A DNA stretch of 64,000 bases, taken from IMG/VR virus record IMGVR_UViG_3300037805_000525, positions 45,094 to 109,093 of that record; one strand, given 5' to 3'. The notes below the pieces were generated by a model. That model saw nothing but the letters and a program-made list of their open reading frames with translations. It was not told the DNA's origin and searched no databases. The stretch is from a virus. Made by a program: the position numbers and the translations under genes. Positions within the stretch are counted from its first letter, which is position 1; every line of letters starts with the position of its first letter. This document shows, one piece after another, positions 1-8,890 of this stretch.

Positions 1-2
1 TG

Positions 3-449
3 AACCCGAACGTGCCCGAAAGTCTTCTCTGTAGGCTATGGGACGAGGGGGACGATGTCCTGCGCGCGGGGATTGTGCGCCACGCGAACGCGTCCGAAGC
101 GCACCGCGAGTATGGTTACCGAAGCGCAGATCCGTACATGCGTGTGTCGGCCATGCTCAGCCCGCATGCCTCGAGCGAGTACCTGTACGCGTCGTGTACC
201 GACCCCGCGGTTCGAGTGCGAAAACTGATGGCAGGCGATGACCGCGCAACCGCAGAGATGCTGGGCATCCTCGCGGAGGATATGGACCCCGACGTGTTGT
301 GGCGCGTGGCGCAGCGCGACGACATTTCGGACGAGGTCCTCCTACGTGCATGGACACGCATGAAGAAGCTGGCGACGTGGTCGCGGCTTGGGTTCATGAA
401 CTCAAGGGCATCTTCTAGGCTGGCCGCGCTTCTTGAGGCGCGTCGCTAG
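3..449 (+). CDS. Leucine-rich-variant-like helical repeat protein, 5' end at window edge
   Basis: The frame is open to the left edge. A GTG at 12 could start it, but the codons before it (Asn-Pro-Asn) fit the protein pattern, and the base pair TG at 1-2 may complete an NTG start lying one base outside the window. The protein is built of degenerate units of about 24 residues around D-P-x-V-R-x-x-x-A, for example 'DPAVRVRKLMAG' and 'DPDVLWRVAQ'. These resemble LRV/HEAT-like helical repeats, which usually bind other proteins. It is rightward, while the next genes run leftward. No catalytic motif is visible. The function is unknown. Confidence 0.6.
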   Translation, partial: NPNVPESLLCRLWDEGDDVLRAGIVRHANASEAHREYGYRSADPYMRVSAMLSPHASSEYLYASCTDPAVRVRKLMAGDDRATAEMLGILAEDMDPDVLWRVAQRDDISDEVLLRAWTRMKKLATWSRLGFMNSRASSRLAALLEARR

Positions 450-462
450 GCTCGCCGGGCGA

Positions 463-486
463 AGAGGGCGCGAGCCCTCTTTTCTT
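463..486 (+). terminator. Intrinsic terminator after the repeat protein
   Basis: A perfect 7-bp stem (AGAGGGC / GCCCTCT) with a 4-base loop is followed by TTTTCTT. It lies 14 bp after the stop of the rightward gene and just before the stop of the convergent leftward gene at 489. Confidence 0.8.
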
Positions 487-488
487 AC

Positions 489-902
489 CTATGGCTTGGC
501 CGGGGCGGGTGCGGGTGCGGTGGCTTCGCGTAGCTGCTTGATCGTGGCGAGCACCTTGTACTTGAGCAGTGAGATCTTGGCCATCTCGGTGCGGCCGCCT
601 GCGTACATGGCGTCGGCGGTATTGAAGGGCAGCTCCACATCTGCCGAGTCAACCGGCTCAGGCAATGGCGGACCAATCTTGGCGATGCGTCGGTCCACCG
701 ACTCCAGAAGACTGAGCCCCGTGTAGAAGGAGTCGGCTCGAGTACTGCTCTCGATGAACTGCAGCGCCTCTTGTAATACTTCGTGGATCTTCTCTTGCTG
801 CAGCTGCGTGGTCTTGGCTGCAGCAGGCACCTGGTAGGGCAGCGGTATGTTCGCTGGGCTCAGCAGGTTGTCTACGCCGAAGACAAATCGTTCATCAGGC
901 AT
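489..902 (-). CDS. Hypothetical helical tail/baseplate-operon protein
   Basis: 137 aa, last gene of the leftward baseplate operon. Its ATG overlaps the end of the upstream gene (ATGCCTGA), so it is probably translationally coupled. The sequence is predicted mostly helical (residues 30-75 and 95-125) and ends in an Ala-Pro tail of about 10 residues. I do not recognise a family. Its position next to the 827-aa structural protein suggests a small baseplate component or its chaperone, but this is inference. Confidence 0.7.
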   Translation of the reverse strand: MPDERFVFGVDNLLSPANIPLPYQVPAAAKTTQLQQEKIHEVLQEALQFIESSTRADSFYTGLSLLESVDRRIAKIGPPLPEPVDSADVELPFNTADAMYAGGRTEMAKISLLKYKVLATIKQLREATAPAPAPAKP

Positions 903-3378
903 CGTCGATCTCCGCGATGTAGTCAGACATGAGGGACGTGCCGAGCGAAGAACTCGCCGCAGGCTCGCTGCCGTATGTACGCATTGCTGCAGCGAGCAGT
1001 GCCTCTACGGAGTCAGTGTCTGTGAGCGACGTGGGCTCCGTCAACCCGAACACGGACCACTCGAGCGCCATGAGTTTGGTGTGTACCCAGCTCAGGTTGG
1101 CTTGGTGGAGTGCGTTGGACAGGTCAGCGAGCTCCTGGGGTGCGGCGGCACTGTAGCTGGACGACGCGCTGGCTATGCCGTCGAAGATGAGCATGAGCGT
1201 GCTGCGTACATACGCCCAGGCATCCGGAGACACGCCGTTGAGTGGATGCTGCAGACCAGGGGCGTAGCGTTGGTCTGCTAGTAGCTTGCGAACGGTACGC
1301 AGTGTGCCGCGTAGGTAGCTGGCGGTTACCGGTGTGGTCGTGGGGCCAGCACCATAGATTGCCGCGCCTGCTTCTGCGTAGGCTGCCAGGGTGACCACGC
1401 CGCCCATGGACGAGCGAACCTCCGCCCATCCGCCGAGGGGGCCGACTGCGTAGTCGCCGGCGCGGATACGGTAGCGAGGACCCGACGCAGTGTATGAGTA
1501 GCGGGGCTGGGTGGCGAACGCCTCGTCGGGCAGTCCGAACTCAGGCCCAGGTCCTCCCCCGGGAACAAGCTCAAAGAGTTGGTTGGAGTCGATGACAAGC
1601 TCTGTGGTCTCCAGGGCGAAGGTGATGTCTACGCTGCCGGCCACGCCCAGTACGTCCAGAGGTAGGACGATAGGGGTGAGCAGCGTGACCTGGGTGGGGT
1701 TGGCGGAGACGACCTGGTGGTACCCGTCGTATGGGGTAAGGACGTGCAGGAACGCAGCTTGTGTTCCGTCGGCTACGTCAATGAGGCTCGCACCGGCTGC
1801 GGTGATGGTGGCTGCGGCAGGCGGGCTACGGTACTGCGTGTTCTGCGTAGGGACGATGTCTAGCGCAGCCGGGTTGGTAATGGTGAGGTCGTTGAACCAT
1901 ACGTCAACGCCGTAGCCCTCTACAGGCACGGTGGTGAGTAGGTCATTGAGCGTGGTGGGTGGGGTGATCCAAGTGACGCCATCTACTGCAGTGCTGAGCA
2001 CGGGAGTGGTACTGCCCATGGGGATACCCATACGAGCTGCAGAGCCTGCGGTGTCGTAGGTGAACAGCAGATTGCCGCCGGTGGTGTGCACACAGTCTAC
2101 CGAAGCCGTAAAGTTCGAAATCTCGGTTGCGAGTTCGGACAGGTTGTACTTCACCGGAGGGGCAAATATCACAGTGTGATAAATCGAATTACCTGCTGCG
2201 ACGGTGACTGTGTAGAAGGGTGACTCGTCGGTTACGAGGTACTTGCGGTAGCTGAAGTGGAACTGCGTGCCGACGGGCAGTTCTTGATCGGTGCCTGGCA
2301 CAGTGAGGTCAGCGTAGGCAATAGTGACCTTGCCGGACGTGTAGTCGATGCCGCTAGAAATGTCGAGCGGCCAACCACTTACGCTGACTAGGTTGCCGGT
2401 TCCGTCGTCCGTTATGTGGTCGTTGGCTACGTGCAGCACCAGGGAGCCCGGTACGACATGTTCTCGCAGCGTTCGAACGTACGGACCCTTCCCGCCAGGT
2501 GCGTTTATCGAGTGGATCCCACTAAACGGGGCAGCCAGGTCCGCACCGTAGACAGAGGTAGTGGTAGCCATCGCCCGGATGGCTGCGGGGGAGGAGATGG
2601 TCACCGTATTTCCCGGCTCGCCCGAATACTGCAACTCTGCGGAGTCGGTACTCAGGCTGTGGAGCGGAAACGTGCTCCCTTCCATCTTGAAGGGGCCGAC
2701 CGCAACCAGGTCTGTGCCCTTTGGGGCGTCTAGGTCTATGTCGACCGCGCTCTCTTCGACAACAGAGGCGGACACAGCGGCTATTGCGGACAAATCCTTG
2801 GTTGCGGTGCCGTCCGGGCGCACGTTAGCTCGTACAGCGTCGTCTACGCTCTGTACAACACGTCTGCGCGTAGCAAAGGCGACGTCTGCCGCCTCCCAGG
2901 CTGTACGAGAGCGTGTAAGCGCGTTCAGTGCAGTCTCGAACTCTACTAGTGCAAGCTGGATCGAGCGCACAGCATTTATCACAATGTGATAATCCACCTC
3001 GCTGGACGCGGCGGTGGACGAGGCGGACAGTTCGTTGAGAGCGCGCACTGCGCCGCTGCTGCCCTGGTCAAGGTGCAGCAGCGCGTTGTCCGCGGCGTCC
3101 ACGCTCTCTGTTGTCAGGGTCTGCGTAGGCGCTCTGCGGGTGGATATGAGCGTAAGGAGGTGTTCCCGCGCTGTACTGGACTTGGCGGCGAGTGTACGAA
3201 GGTATGTGCCGTAGATGGCGTAGTACCCGCATTGGTCGTACTGGAGTGTGCGTGAGCAGAGGTCTAGTGCAACCTCCAGTATCTCCGCGGCTGTCTTGCC
3301 TCGCATCGTTCCGAGATCTACGCTCGGGGACAACCCCTGAGCTAGTCCCGCGATGTAGGCCTCAGAATATCGAGGCAT
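895..3378 (-). CDS. Large tail/baseplate structural protein
   Basis: 827 aa. Residues 1-200 look helical; the rest (about 210-700) is rich in Thr, Val and Gly beta-strand sequence, and the C-terminus is helical again. This layout is typical of tail or baseplate spike proteins, but I recognise no named domain. The start ATG overlaps the previous stop (TAATG). Two copies of the phage-wide palindrome (2167-2181 and 2977-2991) lie inside the coding region, where they are read in frame as 'YHTVI' and 'YHIVI'. The structural role is inferred from position. Confidence 0.75.
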   Translation of the reverse strand: MPRYSEAYIAGLAQGLSPSVDLGTMRGKTAAEILEVALDLCSRTLQYDQCGYYAIYGTYLRTLAAKSSTAREHLLTLISTRRAPTQTLTTESVDAADNALLHLDQGSSGAVRALNELSASSTAASSEVDYHIVINAVRSIQLALVEFETALNALTRSRTAWEAADVAFATRRRVVQSVDDAVRANVRPDGTATKDLSAIAAVSASVVEESAVDIDLDAPKGTDLVAVGPFKMEGSTFPLHSLSTDSAELQYSGEPGNTVTISSPAAIRAMATTTSVYGADLAAPFSGIHSINAPGGKGPYVRTLREHVVPGSLVLHVANDHITDDGTGNLVSVSGWPLDISSGIDYTSGKVTIAYADLTVPGTDQELPVGTQFHFSYRKYLVTDESPFYTVTVAAGNSIYHTVIFAPPVKYNLSELATEISNFTASVDCVHTTGGNLLFTYDTAGSAARMGIPMGSTTPVLSTAVDGVTWITPPTTLNDLLTTVPVEGYGVDVWFNDLTITNPAALDIVPTQNTQYRSPPAAATITAAGASLIDVADGTQAAFLHVLTPYDGYHQVVSANPTQVTLLTPIVLPLDVLGVAGSVDITFALETTELVIDSNQLFELVPGGGPGPEFGLPDEAFATQPRYSYTASGPRYRIRAGDYAVGPLGGWAEVRSSMGGVVTLAAYAEAGAAIYGAGPTTTPVTASYLRGTLRTVRKLLADQRYAPGLQHPLNGVSPDAWAYVRSTLMLIFDGIASASSSYSAAAPQELADLSNALHQANLSWVHTKLMALEWSVFGLTEPTSLTDTDSVEALLAAAMRTYGSEPAASSSLGTSLMSDYIAEIDDA
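2167..2181. promoter_or_regulatory. Palindromic operator-like site, intragenic copy
   Basis: TATCACAGTGTGATA, a perfect 15-bp palindrome around a central G, inside the 827-aa gene. Confidence 0.65.
2977..2991. promoter_or_regulatory. Palindromic operator-like site, intragenic copy
   Basis: TATCACAATGTGATA; the symmetry extends to 17 bp (2976-2992, TTATCACAATGTGATAA). It is inside the 827-aa gene. Confidence 0.65.
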
Positions 3379-3776
3379 TAGTCACAGCTTTCGGGGTTGG
3401 TTCCGCGCAGTCGGCGGATGCCTTGTGCGTCAGCAGTACGGGCCAGCTTACGGACCGTGTGCGGGGAAATGTTGAATGCACCGCATACCGACTCGAACGA
3501 GTAGATGTACGTGGCTGTCTTGAAGTCCGTGATCAGGTCAAATATCCACGACGCAGCATCAGCGCCTAGCTCACGCTTCTGCGCGTCTGGGCTGGACCGG
3601 TACAGTACATAGTCAGAGACGCCACGACGTAGGACAGCCAACATGAGCTGTGCCGCCCCGGAATCAGCACCCTGATGCGCACGATCCAGTTTGAGGCACT
3701 CACACGTCTGTGGGTCGCAGAGGCCGAGCTGCTTGAGCGTGCACTCGTAGTTTGGATTGTGCTTATTCCTGCTCAC
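3378..3776 (-). CDS. Putative helix-turn-helix DNA-binding protein with Cys-rich N-terminus
   Basis: 132 aa. Residues 11-28 carry a cysteine cluster (C-x7-C-x4-C-x-C) that could hold a metal. Residues about 88-120 ('YSFESVCGAFNISPHTVRKL') read as a helix-turn-helix: a helix ending in the 'GAFNIS' turn, then a recognition helix 'PHTVRKLAR', followed by a basic stretch. The GTG start overlaps the upstream stop. A DNA-binding regulator inside a baseplate operon is unusual; it may control late genes or bind the repeated palindromes, but nothing here proves that. Confidence 0.7.
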   Translation of the reverse strand: MSRNKHNPNYECTLKQLGLCDPQTCECLKLDRAHQGADSGAAQLMLAVLRRGVSDYVLYRSSPDAQKRELGADAASWIFDLITDFKTATYIYSFESVCGAFNISPHTVRKLARTADAQGIRRLRGTNPESCD

Positions 3777-4690
3777 GCGACGGTGACCTCAATCGCGCCA
3801 ACGAGCGCGCTCACCAGGTCTCCACCGAACCCAAACCCTTCGGGCAGCTCGACGGGGATTAGCGTAGGGGTGTAGGTGACCACGCCAGCGGCGAGGCCCG
3901 TGAACTCTACGGCCGTGCCTTCAAGAGCCAGGTCAGCCACGTCGGGCACATCCTCGCTCAAGTACACGCGCGAGTCGGTCAACAAGACACCGCTGGTGAG
4001 CAGTATCTTGTAGGTGAGCTCCTTGACCTCGGCTACAGCCAGCGCAAGGGCGGGTGCGGCTCGTGAGAGTTCCGCTGCGCCGTCGAACCAGACAATCCCC
4101 GCAACAACCGGGAAGATGATGGACATCAGGTCGGCAGACGGAGCGTCTGGTACGTGTATGTACCAGCTGCCTAGCTGCGTGCCCAAGGCTACGCTGTACG
4201 TGCGCCCACGCAGTAGCGAGACGGACATGCGCCCATCTTTGTCTGCCACGACATCCACCGGCGCTCGGTTGAGTCCGAGGAGGACACTGGATACGTCGCG
4301 AACAGAGTCCCCGCAGTGGATGGTGATTCGCGCGGTGAGATCACCAGACGGCGAGCCGTCCAGGTCCTCGAAGTACCCAGTGCATAGGCACCGTCCGGGG
4401 TCGGCCGACTGCGGTAGGGTGGGCGACGCCACCAACACTGTAAACAGCACGGGGGCCGCTTGATCGGGCACCACGGCGGAGAACGTGTTGCCGGCGTGTG
4501 CGGTGAGCGGTTGCGGCCCGTGTACCCGCATGGAGTATGTTCCTGCGGGCTGGTCTCCGAGGAAGACGCGCCCCGCTACGTCGGTGTACCCACTGCCTAC
4601 GAGCGCAAGCCCGGCGTCGTACATCGCGACGAACACATCCGCGCGGACATCGGCAGGGGTTGAGACCGCTTCAGCGAATACTTGTGGCAC
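3773..4690 (-). CDS. Tail protein with carboxypeptidase-regulatory-like beta domains
   Basis: 305 aa, almost all beta-strand. Segments such as 'VFLGDQPAGTYSMRVHGP' (about 41-58) have the Gly-x-Tyr pattern of prealbumin-like or carboxypeptidase-regulatory-like folds common in phage tail and fibre proteins. It starts at GTG with GGAG 8 bases upstream. It resembles the 394-aa protein at 7011-8195 in composition. Likely virion surface or baseplate; no enzyme motif seen. Confidence 0.7.
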   Translation of the reverse strand: MPQVFAEAVSTPADVRADVFVAMYDAGLALVGSGYTDVAGRVFLGDQPAGTYSMRVHGPQPLTAHAGNTFSAVVPDQAAPVLFTVLVASPTLPQSADPGRCLCTGYFEDLDGSPSGDLTARITIHCGDSVRDVSSVLLGLNRAPVDVVADKDGRMSVSLLRGRTYSVALGTQLGSWYIHVPDAPSADLMSIIFPVVAGIVWFDGAAELSRAAPALALAVAEVKELTYKILLTSGVLLTDSRVYLSEDVPDVADLALEGTAVEFTGLAAGVVTYTPTLIPVELPEGFGFGGDLVSALVGAIEVTVA

Positions 4691-4693
4691 TGC

Positions 4694-5323
4694 TCAACTC
4701 CAGGCTTTGGGCATGAACGTGGTTTCGGGGTAAGTGTAGCCCCATTCTTCTGGATACAAGCTGCCTTCTTTTGAGACACACCACGCAACAAGCTGCGCGC
4801 TCGTCACCACGCCGCCACTGCTGTTGAGCATCAGGACACGCTGGAGTAGTTCGGTGAACGTGTGCTCCCCGTAGCGATCCCCCCAGTTACCCGTGGCCCT
4901 GAACATCGTCTCGACGCCCAAGTACACACATATGGCGTGTCCGTGCAGCTTCCCGTCAGCGCCGATGTAGTTCAGCGACACAACACGGGCAAGCCGATCC
5001 GAAGGCAGTACGGCGGCGGCCCAGGATGCGAAGTCGTCGCAGTCCATTGCCATGCGCGGTGGCTGCGGTTTCCCTTCGGCGATGAGGTCCAACACGTACT
5101 GTGTGCGGCACGGGTGGCCGACGGCGTCCCACAACTCGCGCCAGCCGTCAGACCTGTACGTGAGTTTGTCCATCTCTGTGACCACGCGTGCCGGAGGCAG
5201 CTCACGTGGAAGATGCGCGCTCCACGGGCCGAACAGGCGGTAGAGGTTGGACCAGGCGGCTCGGATGTATCGGTGCGTGCTGTAAGCAGCTCGCCAGACC
5301 CACGTTCGGTAAATATTCATCAC
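4694..5323 (-). CDS. Transglutaminase-like cysteine peptidase
   Basis: 209 aa. Residues 94-99 'DCDDFA' match the nucleophile motif of the bacterial transglutaminase-like cysteine proteinase fold (Cys95). His129 in 'HGHAICVY' and the polar 'TGNWG' near 144-148 fit the remaining triad positions. Such domains in tailed phages cleave proteins or peptidoglycan peptides, or are inactive. It sits in the baseplate operon, with its start overlapping the stop of the upstream gene, so a virion-associated peptidase acting at the cell envelope is plausible. Substrate unknown. Confidence 0.7.
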   Translation of the reverse strand: MMNIYRTWVWRAAYSTHRYIRAAWSNLYRLFGPWSAHLPRELPPARVVTEMDKLTYRSDGWRELWDAVGHPCRTQYVLDLIAEGKPQPPRMAMDCDDFASWAAAVLPSDRLARVVSLNYIGADGKLHGHAICVYLGVETMFRATGNWGDRYGEHTFTELLQRVLMLNSSGGVVTSAQLVAWCVSKEGSLYPEEWGYTYPETTFMPKAWS

Positions 5324-7014
5324 ATCGTGCTCTGCTGCCAGCGGTTGTACGGTTGGCGCGCGAAGTTGGCTGCGCCCTGTGCTGCGCCCTGTGCTGCGCC
5401 CTGTGCTGCGCGTGCACCACCGCCCAACGCGCCACGCGCTGTGCGGTATAGTTCGGGGCCAAACATCGCTGCGGGTAGGCCCCAGTTCTTGACGCCAGAC
5501 CAGACCTTCTGGCCGGTGCTCTGCGGCATGACACCCTTCAGCGCAGAGACGACCGCCGGGAACATCGTGATCGCCTGCTGAAGCGGGAGCTCGTGTTTGA
5601 TGCTGCCGTCTGCATTCAGCGTCCGCACTTTCCCGTTCGCGTACTGCATCTGCTGGTTGTTGATCACTCCGATGTCCACGGCTTGGTTCTTGTCCACCAC
5701 CTGATCGGCGGGCCGAGGCTTGCGAGAGAGTGTGCCCCGTCCCGCGCGCTCCTGCCAGTTGGCTGCTGCGTTGTCGAGTCGTGGCTGCCGCGCCACGGCG
5801 GTTGCGTGCTCGTAGTTACGCGGCTGGATCCCTGCCGCGTGCGTGCGACCGGCTACGATGTCCGCCCTGTTGAGGGCCCCGTACTGGCGCTGTGGTGCGA
5901 CCCAGTCCGCTGGCGCCTTCTTGGGGCGCTTGACCGCCTTTACCGGACCGATTCGAGGCGAAGCGTTGTACAGCTGGTCTGCGTCGTTCACCCGCCGCTT
6001 CACCTGCCCCGTACCCCAACTGCGCCAGCCGTGCTGGGTTAGCCCCGCGTCCACGTGGCGCGCGGCGTCGGCACCAGGACGCGGCCCAGCTATGTTGATC
6101 CGCCTACCGAGCTCCTTGGCGCGGCGCGCATCTTCGTAGCCGAGCGAGCCCGCGTCGAGACGCTTACGCGACAACCCCTGAAGCTCGTCAGAGTAGCGAG
6201 TCAGGTCGCGCTGCGCGCCGATCCTCTTCTGGTTCGAGGCGACCACGCCAGCGGCGCGCTGCCGCCCATACCCGGGGATACTACGCCACGCGCCCGCACG
6301 TGAGCCGGCGCCCGCGCTACGTGCGATGGACGCCGCACCAAGGCCTCGGGCTGCATGGGCGCCACGTATGGCGCCCCCCGCTACGCGCAGGCCACCGCTA
6401 AGGGCCGCGCCTGACCCAATCGCGCTGTTACCGAACGGGTTGATTACGTTGAGCCCGGCGCGAACGTAGTTACCCTTCGCCCAGTTGTCTGCCGCGGGCT
6501 TACCGAATATGGTCTGTCCAATCCGACGACCGATGCTCTGATTACTGTTCGTGCCGCGGAAGTTGTTAGCCATCTGGCCCGCGGCGGCAATGCCACCGAG
6601 TACGAGCGGCACCAACGCGGTCTTCTCCACACCAACAGGTATGTTGCGCATGTGCGCCGACTTCACCTTCATGTTGTCGTTGCCTGCGTTGCGCGGAAGC
6701 GACGGCGCCTTGTCAAACGAGCTTCCCGGGTTGATCGGCGCGACCCGGGCCTTTGGACCAGCTGCAAGGGAACCGCCCCCAGCAATTTGCATTGGCATCT
6801 GGTTCTGCGACTTGCGCTTCGGTGCAGGGGCAGGGATTGCGCGCGTCTGCGCGCTCATCGTTGTGGGCGCCCCCATCGACGCTGTGGGGGGTGGCGCAAA
6901 GATCCCGTCGGCGTTGCCATTCACAAAGCCAGGGTTCGCCAGCGCACCCTCCTTCAGGAGTCCTTGGGACATCACAAGCTCTGTGAACGCGCGTGCGCTC
7001 TCTGCCGTACTCAT
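5320..7014 (-). CDS. Gly/Ala/Arg-rich virion protein, possibly membrane-associated
   Basis: 564 aa. The first 130 residues are Pro/Ala/Met-rich and low in structure. Residues about 130-160 include a hydrophobic segment after 'VEKTALVPL'. A long Gly/Ala/Arg-rich part follows, and near the C-terminus (about 535-555) an A-A-Q-G unit is repeated because of a 12-bp DNA repeat at about 5371-5413. It resembles the 447-aa protein at 8891-10234. Such proteins in large phages are often ejected or line the membrane, which is speculation here. ATGA overlaps couple it to both neighbours. Confidence 0.7.
   Translation of the reverse strand: MSTAESARAFTELVMSQGLLKEGALANPGFVNGNADGIFAPPPTASMGAPTTMSAQTRAIPAPAPKRKSQNQMPMQIAGGGSLAAGPKARVAPINPGSSFDKAPSLPRNAGNDNMKVKSAHMRNIPVGVEKTALVPLVLGGIAAAGQMANNFRGTNSNQSIGRRIGQTIFGKPAADNWAKGNYVRAGLNVINPFGNSAIGSGAALSGGLRVAGGAIRGAHAARGLGAASIARSAGAGSRAGAWRSIPGYGRQRAAGVVASNQKRIGAQRDLTRYSDELQGLSRKRLDAGSLGYEDARRAKELGRRINIAGPRPGADAARHVDAGLTQHGWRSWGTGQVKRRVNDADQLYNASPRIGPVKAVKRPKKAPADWVAPQRQYGALNRADIVAGRTHAAGIQPRNYEHATAVARQPRLDNAAANWQERAGRGTLSRKPRPADQVVDKNQAVDIGVINNQQMQYANGKVRTLNADGSIKHELPLQQAITMFPAVVSALKGVMPQSTGQKVWSGVKNWGLPAAMFGPELYRTARGALGGGARAAQGAAQGAAQGAANFARQPYNRWQQSTM
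5371..5413. repeat. 12-bp tandem repeat inside a coding region
   Basis: The unit CTGTGCTGCGCC is repeated about three times. On the minus strand it encodes repeated Ala-Ala-Gln-Gly. Copy-number change would be in frame. Confidence 0.7.
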
Positions 7015-8195
7015 AGGTCTCTCCTGAAAGCGGCGGTATTTGTTAGGACCAGCATATCAAACGCATCGTCCGCGGCCTGGGATAGAAGGCCGGCGAGGTC
7101 GATCGGGTCCTGCGCGTCCACTCCAGATGGCACCGTGATGGTCCGACTGAACCCCGCAATCGGCAGTCGTACTGCCAACTTCGCTCCCTGGATCGCCGTG
7201 AATTCTGTGTAGCCGTTCGAGTCCGTGTAGTACGTGTGCACTCGGTCAAGCACCGTAACGCCAGCCAGGAGTACACTCGACGCCAGCAACTCAACCTGCA
7301 CTGGTGCGTTGACGTGTGGTGTGGCGTCCGAGCGCCACATGCGGATGTACAGCGTCGCCGCCTCCGGCGGAGGCACTGCCGGGCTGACCGTTGGCGTGAG
7401 CGTGTCTACGAGTATGTTGACCGTATTGGTCTCGTTCTCGACCACCTCGAACGCGATATTGTTGTAGGAGAACACGTGGCCGTCGCGCAGCAGCGCCACG
7501 GTGTACGCACCTGGCTGAAGGTACCCGTGCGCCTCCCCAGATATGTTCGTGCGCAGCGTAAGCGTCGCAACGCCCTCGCGCATCACAACGAGTTGTGTGG
7601 CTGAGTGCGGCTCTGACGGAGCCGACGAGGTCAGGACCAGGAAGTTACACAGCTCCGTGCCCGCAGGCATGAACAGCGACAGCGTCTCCATGAACTGCGG
7701 GATCATGAACCCACCGACGTCCATTAGCCAGACGACGGTGTACAGGCCTTCCTCGACCAGAGTCAGTGGGTCGGAGACGTACGCACCCTTACCCGCGTCG
7801 AACACAACTGGGAGCGCGCCGAGCGCGGAACTACCGTGCTGATCGAGGATGTCAAACGTCCACGAATCACCTGCCGGCTGCTCTAGCGGCAGCACGATCT
7901 CAGAGCCGACGAGCGCGTCGCCTGACGGCACTTGGGAACATACCGCTGGTTCAATCTCGACTGAGTCTCCGTCGTAGTCCCACTGAAGCAGGTACGACCC
8001 GACGGCGAGCAATGTGACAGCCTCCGATACGTACACGTTGGGTACCGCGGCGCTCTGCGTCATCGCAAGCGGTCCGACTACTACGACATCATCGCTGTCG
8101 GTTACGGTCAGCGTCAGCAGGGTAATGTCGAGGACGGCGCCGGCACTGTCTAGGTACCCTGCGCGGGTCGGAGTTCCTCTTCGGAAGACAATCAT
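7011..8195 (-). CDS. Ig/PEGA-like beta-sandwich tail protein
   Basis: 394 aa, nearly all beta. Several segments repeat the pattern 'G-x-Y-x-V/L-x-W/L' (for example 'VGSYLLQWDYDGD' near 67-79 and 'LQPGAYTVALLRDGHVF' near 229-245), typical of Ig-like, PEGA or prealbumin-like sandwiches on phage tails. A Pro-rich linker near residue 270 splits N- and C-terminal halves. Probably a baseplate-attached fibre or adhesin component. It is coupled to the next gene by an ATGA overlap. Confidence 0.7.
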   Translation of the reverse strand: MIVFRRGTPTRAGYLDSAGAVLDITLLTLTVTDSDDVVVVGPLAMTQSAAVPNVYVSEAVTLLAVGSYLLQWDYDGDSVEIEPAVCSQVPSGDALVGSEIVLPLEQPAGDSWTFDILDQHGSSALGALPVVFDAGKGAYVSDPLTLVEEGLYTVVWLMDVGGFMIPQFMETLSLFMPAGTELCNFLVLTSSAPSEPHSATQLVVMREGVATLTLRTNISGEAHGYLQPGAYTVALLRDGHVFSYNNIAFEVVENETNTVNILVDTLTPTVSPAVPPPEAATLYIRMWRSDATPHVNAPVQVELLASSVLLAGVTVLDRVHTYYTDSNGYTEFTAIQGAKLAVRLPIAGFSRTITVPSGVDAQDPIDLAGLLSQAADDAFDMLVLTNTAAFRRDL

Positions 8196-8404
8196 CGTAG
8201 AGCTCCAAGCTGCGCAACAGCGTTGCGTACGGCGGACGAGGTCACCGTGTTGGAGTAGACACGTAGTGCAGCATCTGCGCCGGTGGCTTCGCGTACAGAG
8301 ATGAGAAAGGCACGCTCACTCGTGAGCTGGGCCGCGCGCTTTGCGACGTGCGCAAGGAACGCGGACTCTAGCTCATCGAGCAGCGCATCATTTGGCGTAG
8401 GCAC
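8192..8404 (-). CDS. Small hypothetical protein, baseplate operon
   Basis: 70 aa from the GTG at 8404, chosen because GGAGGG lies 6 bases upstream; a longer frame would run into the palindrome at 8546. Mostly helical in residues 5-45. The stop overlaps the next start. Function unknown; its position as first gene after the divergent region suggests it opens the 8404-489 leftward operon. Confidence 0.65.
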   Translation of the reverse strand: MPTPNDALLDELESAFLAHVAKRAAQLTSERAFLISVREATGADAALRVYSNTVTSSAVRNAVAQLGALR

Positions 8405-8508
8405 GTTAAACCCTCCGTAGATCAATACCTTGAGTCTACCGACTAAACGTCCGCGGGGGGAGCGTGTGTTCGCGAACTTGCGCGGGACACCAAGTGCGTG
8501 GCGTTTGG

Positions 8509-8517
8509 GGGTATAAG
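8509..8517 (+). promoter_or_regulatory. Rightward promoter-like element
   Basis: GGGTATAAG followed by TACTCG, 63 bp before the ATG at 8581. It is one of six near-identical elements found only before rightward genes. No clear -35 box. Confidence 0.5.
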
Positions 8518-8545
8518 TACTCGAGTGGCTAGGTAACAACGCGGA

Positions 8546-8560
8546 TATCACAGTGTGATA
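8546..8560. promoter_or_regulatory. Palindromic operator-like site in a divergent region
   Basis: TATCACAGTGTGATA, flanked by a further inverted repeat GCGGAT / ATCCGC (8541-8546 / 8561-8566). It lies between divergent genes, 20 bp before the start at 8581 and downstream of the promoter-like element at 8509, a position where a bound repressor would block transcription. Confidence 0.75.
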
Positions 8561-8580
8561 ATCCGCAGGGAGGCGAAGAT

Positions 8581-8877
8581 ATGACTATATCTGTGGGGTC
8601 TAAGAGGTACGACGCGCGCATCGTTGGTGACGCGGTCATAGTTGTGCAGTTCGTATGCACCGGTGTGCTGTCCACGCACACCACCTGGGAGCGTGTGGGG
8701 CGCGAGCCACAAGAGATGCAAGTGTCCGGTTCAGACGACCCGTGGTCACGCACCAAAACTGAAGCGGTTAGTCGCCTACGGTCCGAGTGCGAACGCGCAG
8801 TGCGCGCGGACACAGCGGCGTTAGCTATCGCGCGTGAGTCGCTGCGCAAGGTCACTCAGTATGCGCGCCGTCCGTAG
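8581..8877 (+). CDS. Small rightward hypothetical protein
   Basis: 98 aa, with GGGAGG 7 bases before the ATG. Residues 1-35 are beta-like, the rest helical and basic. It stands alone in rightward orientation between two leftward operons, with its own promoter-like element and palindrome, which fits a regulated accessory (moron-like) gene. It ends 13 bp from the convergent stop at 8891 with no visible terminator. Family unknown. Confidence 0.65.
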   Translation: MTISVGSKRYDARIVGDAVIVVQFVCTGVLSTHTTWERVGREPQEMQVSGSDDPWSRTKTEAVSRLRSECERAVRADTAALAIARESLRKVTQYARRP

Positions 8878-8890
8878 GTTGGTGGGGGTG

